Shown: positions 7,577 to 8,690 of the stretch, in pieces
Layout: the number at the start of each line of letters is the position of its first letter
How positions within the stretch are numbered: the stretch's first letter is position 1
NCBI GenBank assembly: GCA_943325655.2
Contig: CALPQG020000076.1
Coordinates: 1 to 8,690 of the forward strand
Origin: Bifidobacterium breve
Lineage (GTDB): Bacteria > Bacteroidota > Bacteroidia > Cytophagales > UBA9547
Direction: 5' to 3'
Length of the DNA stretch: 8,690 bases
Program-made: the position numbers and the translations under genes
Notes under the pieces: generated by a model
Database searches by the model: none
Told to the model about the DNA's origin: nothing
What the model saw: the letters and a program-made list of their open reading frames with translations, nothing else

Positions 7577-7790
7577 TTTTGAGCTCTTTCATAAAAGTAT
7601 CCCATTCTGTTACATCACTTGGGTTTTTCAAGTATTGACTTACACGTTCATCAAGTATTTTTTTTTGCTCCTTAGATAAAACCGATGTCTTTTTTTTAGG
7701 TATTTCCACTTTTATATTGAACTGTTTGAAAAGTCCCATAAAGGTGTCAAAATGCTTGTCAGGAAGAGAAATCATGAGTTGCTTTGCCAT
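7566..7790 (-). CDS. Putative antitoxin of the frameshifted RelE/ParE module
   Basis: This is a 74-residue protein starting MAKQLMISLPDKHFDTFMG. The start at 7790 is chosen because the frame upstream (GTG at 7856) runs through the repeated non-coding element and past its candidate -7 box. The C-terminal half, LDERVSQYLKNPSDVTEWDTFMKEL, resembles the LDERL...W pattern of small addiction-module antitoxins, but I do not recognise the family with certainty. Its role is inferred mainly from position: it is 11 nt overlapped with the RelE/ParE-like toxin frame and lies just behind the repeat that also precedes the second module. No DNA-binding fold is obvious by eye. The antitoxin frame is intact although the toxin is broken. 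Confidence 0.7.
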   Translation of the reverse strand: MAKQLMISLPDKHFDTFMGLFKQFNIKVEIPKKKTSVLSKEQKKILDERVSQYLKNPSDVTEWDTFMKELKNEI

Positions 7791-7824
7791 GGCTTTAGCG
7801 TTTTTGAATAATAGATAAGCTTGT

Positions 7825-7990
7825 CTAGTTGTTACAGGTGCCAGTAAATAATACACGATGGCTTAAATAATTGAATCAAATTTATAAAACTTTAACGGCA
7901 ATATAAGTACAAATGGTTCTATTAATTATTTCCTCTTCCATGAGTATTTATTGCTCCAAAACAAAAAAAATTTATAAGCCTATAGGTTGA
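7825..7990. repeat. ~165-bp direct repeat, copy A (upstream of toxin-antitoxin module 1)
   Basis: This segment aligns with 8526-8688 with about 13 mismatches and 3 single-base gaps, roughly 90% identity. It includes a 44-bp stretch (7876-7919) identical to 8575-8618. It lies between the toxin of one module and the antitoxin of the next and holds no convincing gene. It contains the box CAAATTTA (TAAATTTG on the coding strand). It may be a duplicated promoter/regulatory region or a repeat at which modules were acquired. Confidence 0.9.
7877..7884 (-). promoter_or_regulatory. Candidate Bacteroidota -7 box for module 1
   Basis: The minus strand reads TAAATTTG, matching the Bacteroidota -7 consensus TAnnTTTG. 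It lies about 87 nt before the antitoxin ATG and is conserved exactly in the second repeat. A TTTG about 25 bp upstream could serve as the -33 element, but this spacing is longer than usual. The call rests on motif match and conservation between copies. Confidence 0.4.
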
Positions 7991-8029
7991 TGGTCAAAAG
8001 AAGACCAGCAAAGGAGTAAGTTAGCACAG

Positions 8030-8047
8030 TAAGTGTTTTTACACTTA
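8030..8047 (-). other. Hairpin overlapping the stop codon of the RelE-like toxin
   Basis: TAAGTGT (8030-8036) and ACACTTA (8041-8047) form a 7-bp stem with a 4-nt loop. The toxin stop codon lies at 8047-8045, inside one arm. A second short inverted repeat, TGGTC/GACCA (7991-7995 and 8003-8007), follows in the same intergenic stretch. Neither is followed by a clear T-run on the minus strand, so intrinsic termination is uncertain. They could instead protect the 3' end of the transcript. Confidence 0.3.
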
Positions 8048-8302
8048 TTCATAAATATCTTTTCTGTGTCCAGCATCAAGAATAAAAATAGTAAGTATAA
8101 AATCGTTGATATCGTAAATAATCCTGTAGTTGCCTTGTCTAATTCTGTATCCTGGTCGACCTTTTAATTTTTTAGCATCGGGAGGTCTTGGATTTAAAGT
8201 GAGCCCAAGAATGGCGTTTTTGATACGAGAATAATCAGGCTCTGGTATTTTTTCCAAACGTTTTTGAACCTGCTTTTCAATTAATAATTGATATACCAGC
8301 AT
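8045..8302 (-). CDS. RelE-family toxin, intact
   Basis: This 85-residue protein has standard RelE-fold signatures: MLVYQLLIEKQVQKRLEKIP at the N-terminus, LNPRPPDAKKLKGRPGYRIR in the middle, then GNYRIIYDI and the C-terminal GHRKDIYE. In RelE toxins the basic and tyrosine residues of these segments contact ribosome-bound mRNA during cleavage. The ATG immediately follows the stop of the upstream antitoxin (TAG-ATG), so the two are surely one operon, probably translationally coupled. The length is normal for the family and no defect is visible. Whether it inhibits translation as an mRNase or acts otherwise cannot be told from sequence. Confidence 0.93.
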   Translation of the reverse strand: MLVYQLLIEKQVQKRLEKIPEPDYSRIKNAILGLTLNPRPPDAKKLKGRPGYRIRQGNYRIIYDINDFILTIFILDAGHRKDIYE

Positions 8303-8497
8303 CTATTTGCGTTTACGTTCAATAGCGTTAAACATATCCTGCGCAGGGATAAATTGGGTTTTCCCAGCTTTTATTTTATCATAAGCTTTAATAGCATCAA
8401 GTTCATCCAAGTCATCAATCATCTTTTCGTAAGATTTGAGTGGAAGAATCACAGCAATTTTTTTACCCTGATTGTTGGTGATGTATTGCGTTTTCAT
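8303..8497 (-). CDS. Phd/YefM-like antitoxin of the RelE module
   Basis: This is a 64-residue protein beginning MKTQYITNNQGKKIAVILPLKSYEKMIDDLDELDAIKAYD. The YIT..GKK.AVILPL..YE...DDLDELD pattern matches short Phd/YefM-type antitoxins, whose N-terminal part binds DNA and autorepresses the operon while the charged C-terminus wraps the toxin. The ATG at 8497 is preferred over a TTG at 8578: the upstream frame reads through the repeat, and that TTG is part of the candidate -7 box. No strong Shine-Dalgarno sequence is visible, as is common in Bacteroidota. It is directly followed by the RelE-like toxin. Confidence 0.85.
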   Translation of the reverse strand: MKTQYITNNQGKKIAVILPLKSYEKMIDDLDELDAIKAYDKIKAGKTQFIPAQDMFNAIERKRK

Positions 8498-8525
8498 TGT
8501 TTGTCGTTTTATGCAACGCTGTAAA

Positions 8526-8688
8526 CTAGTTTTTACAGGTGCCAGTAAATAATATACTAAAGCTAAATAATGAGTCAAATTTATAAAACTTTAACGGCAA
8601 TATAAGTACAAATGGTTCAATTAATTATTGCCTTTCCCATGAGTATTTATTGCTCCAAAACAAAAAAATGTATAAGCCTACATGTTGA
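8526..8688. repeat. ~165-bp direct repeat, copy B (upstream of toxin-antitoxin module 2)
   Basis: This is the second copy of the element at 7825-7990, in the same orientation and 701 bp away, with the identical core at 8575-8618. It lies just upstream of the Phd/YefM-like antitoxin, mirroring copy A. The window ends 2 bp past the last matched base, so the repeat may continue. No gene is evident in 8498-8690. Confidence 0.9.
8576..8583 (-). promoter_or_regulatory. Candidate Bacteroidota -7 box for module 2
   Basis: The minus strand reads TAAATTTG (consensus TAnnTTTG), identical in sequence and context to the box at 7877-7884. It lies about 79 nt before the antitoxin ATG. As in copy A, the possible -33 TTTG is about 25 bp upstream, which is long. 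Confidence 0.4.
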
Positions 8689-8690
8689 AA

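Noticed and set aside
7791..7856. N-terminal extension of antitoxin 1 from a GTG at 7856
   Set aside because: The added residues (YYLLAPVTT...) come from the repeated leader. The equivalent extension in module 2 would begin at a TTG inside the candidate -7 box, so internal ATGs are preferred.
7825..8690. Integron cassette array with attC sites
   Set aside because: The repeats lack matching RYYYAAC/GTTRRRY end motifs and the long imperfect palindrome of attC, and no integrase is present.
7825..8690. CRISPR array
   Set aside because: There are only two copies, each over 160 bp and 701 bp apart, with genes between them.

Overview
The window looks like chromosomal DNA from a member of the Bacteroidota. 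The ileS product has the PPSANGTPGIHH form of the HIGH region seen in that phylum. Start codons lack strong Shine-Dalgarno sequences, the DNA is AT-rich, and a TAnnTTTG-type -7 box can be found. All genes supported here lie on the minus strand. No rRNA, tRNA, CRISPR array or IS transposase was seen.

Right to left, which is the direction of transcription, the layout is as follows. (1) 8690-7281 holds two small toxin-antitoxin modules. The first is a Phd/YefM-like antitoxin with an intact RelE-like toxin. The second is an uncharacterised antitoxin with a RelE/ParE-like toxin broken by a one-base frameshift. Each module is preceded by one copy of the same ~165-bp direct repeat, which contains a shared candidate promoter box. 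(2) 7202-6483 is a ComF-family phosphoribosyltransferase. (3) 6330-5896 is ribose-5-phosphate isomerase B. (4) 5821-3404 is an 805-residue MMPL/RND-type membrane protein whose stop overlaps the start of the next gene by 8 bp. (5) 3411-1 is isoleucyl-tRNA synthetase, whose C-terminal end runs off the left edge.

The most interesting locus is ileS. Its reading frame is open across all 1137 codons in the window, yet it carries two pieces of foreign-looking DNA. One is a ~455-bp element with long imperfect terminal inverted repeats, each containing its own hairpin, and a possible 4-bp target duplication (GTAT). It encodes a DUF559 (Vsr-like nuclease) domain in frame with the synthetase. Removing the element plus one GTAT copy deletes exactly 153 codons and rejoins NPY to DLHRPYVD. 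The other is a run of six heptamers (consensus A[G/T]AACTG) that adds 14 codons to a loop before the editing domain. Both sit in connective segments and spare the catalytic motifs, so the enzyme is probably still functional.

The housekeeping genes (comF, rpiB, MMPL, ileS) are co-directional, but only the MMPL-ileS pair is tight enough to argue for co-transcription and translational coupling. The toxin-antitoxin segment looks like an accessory insertion upstream of comF.
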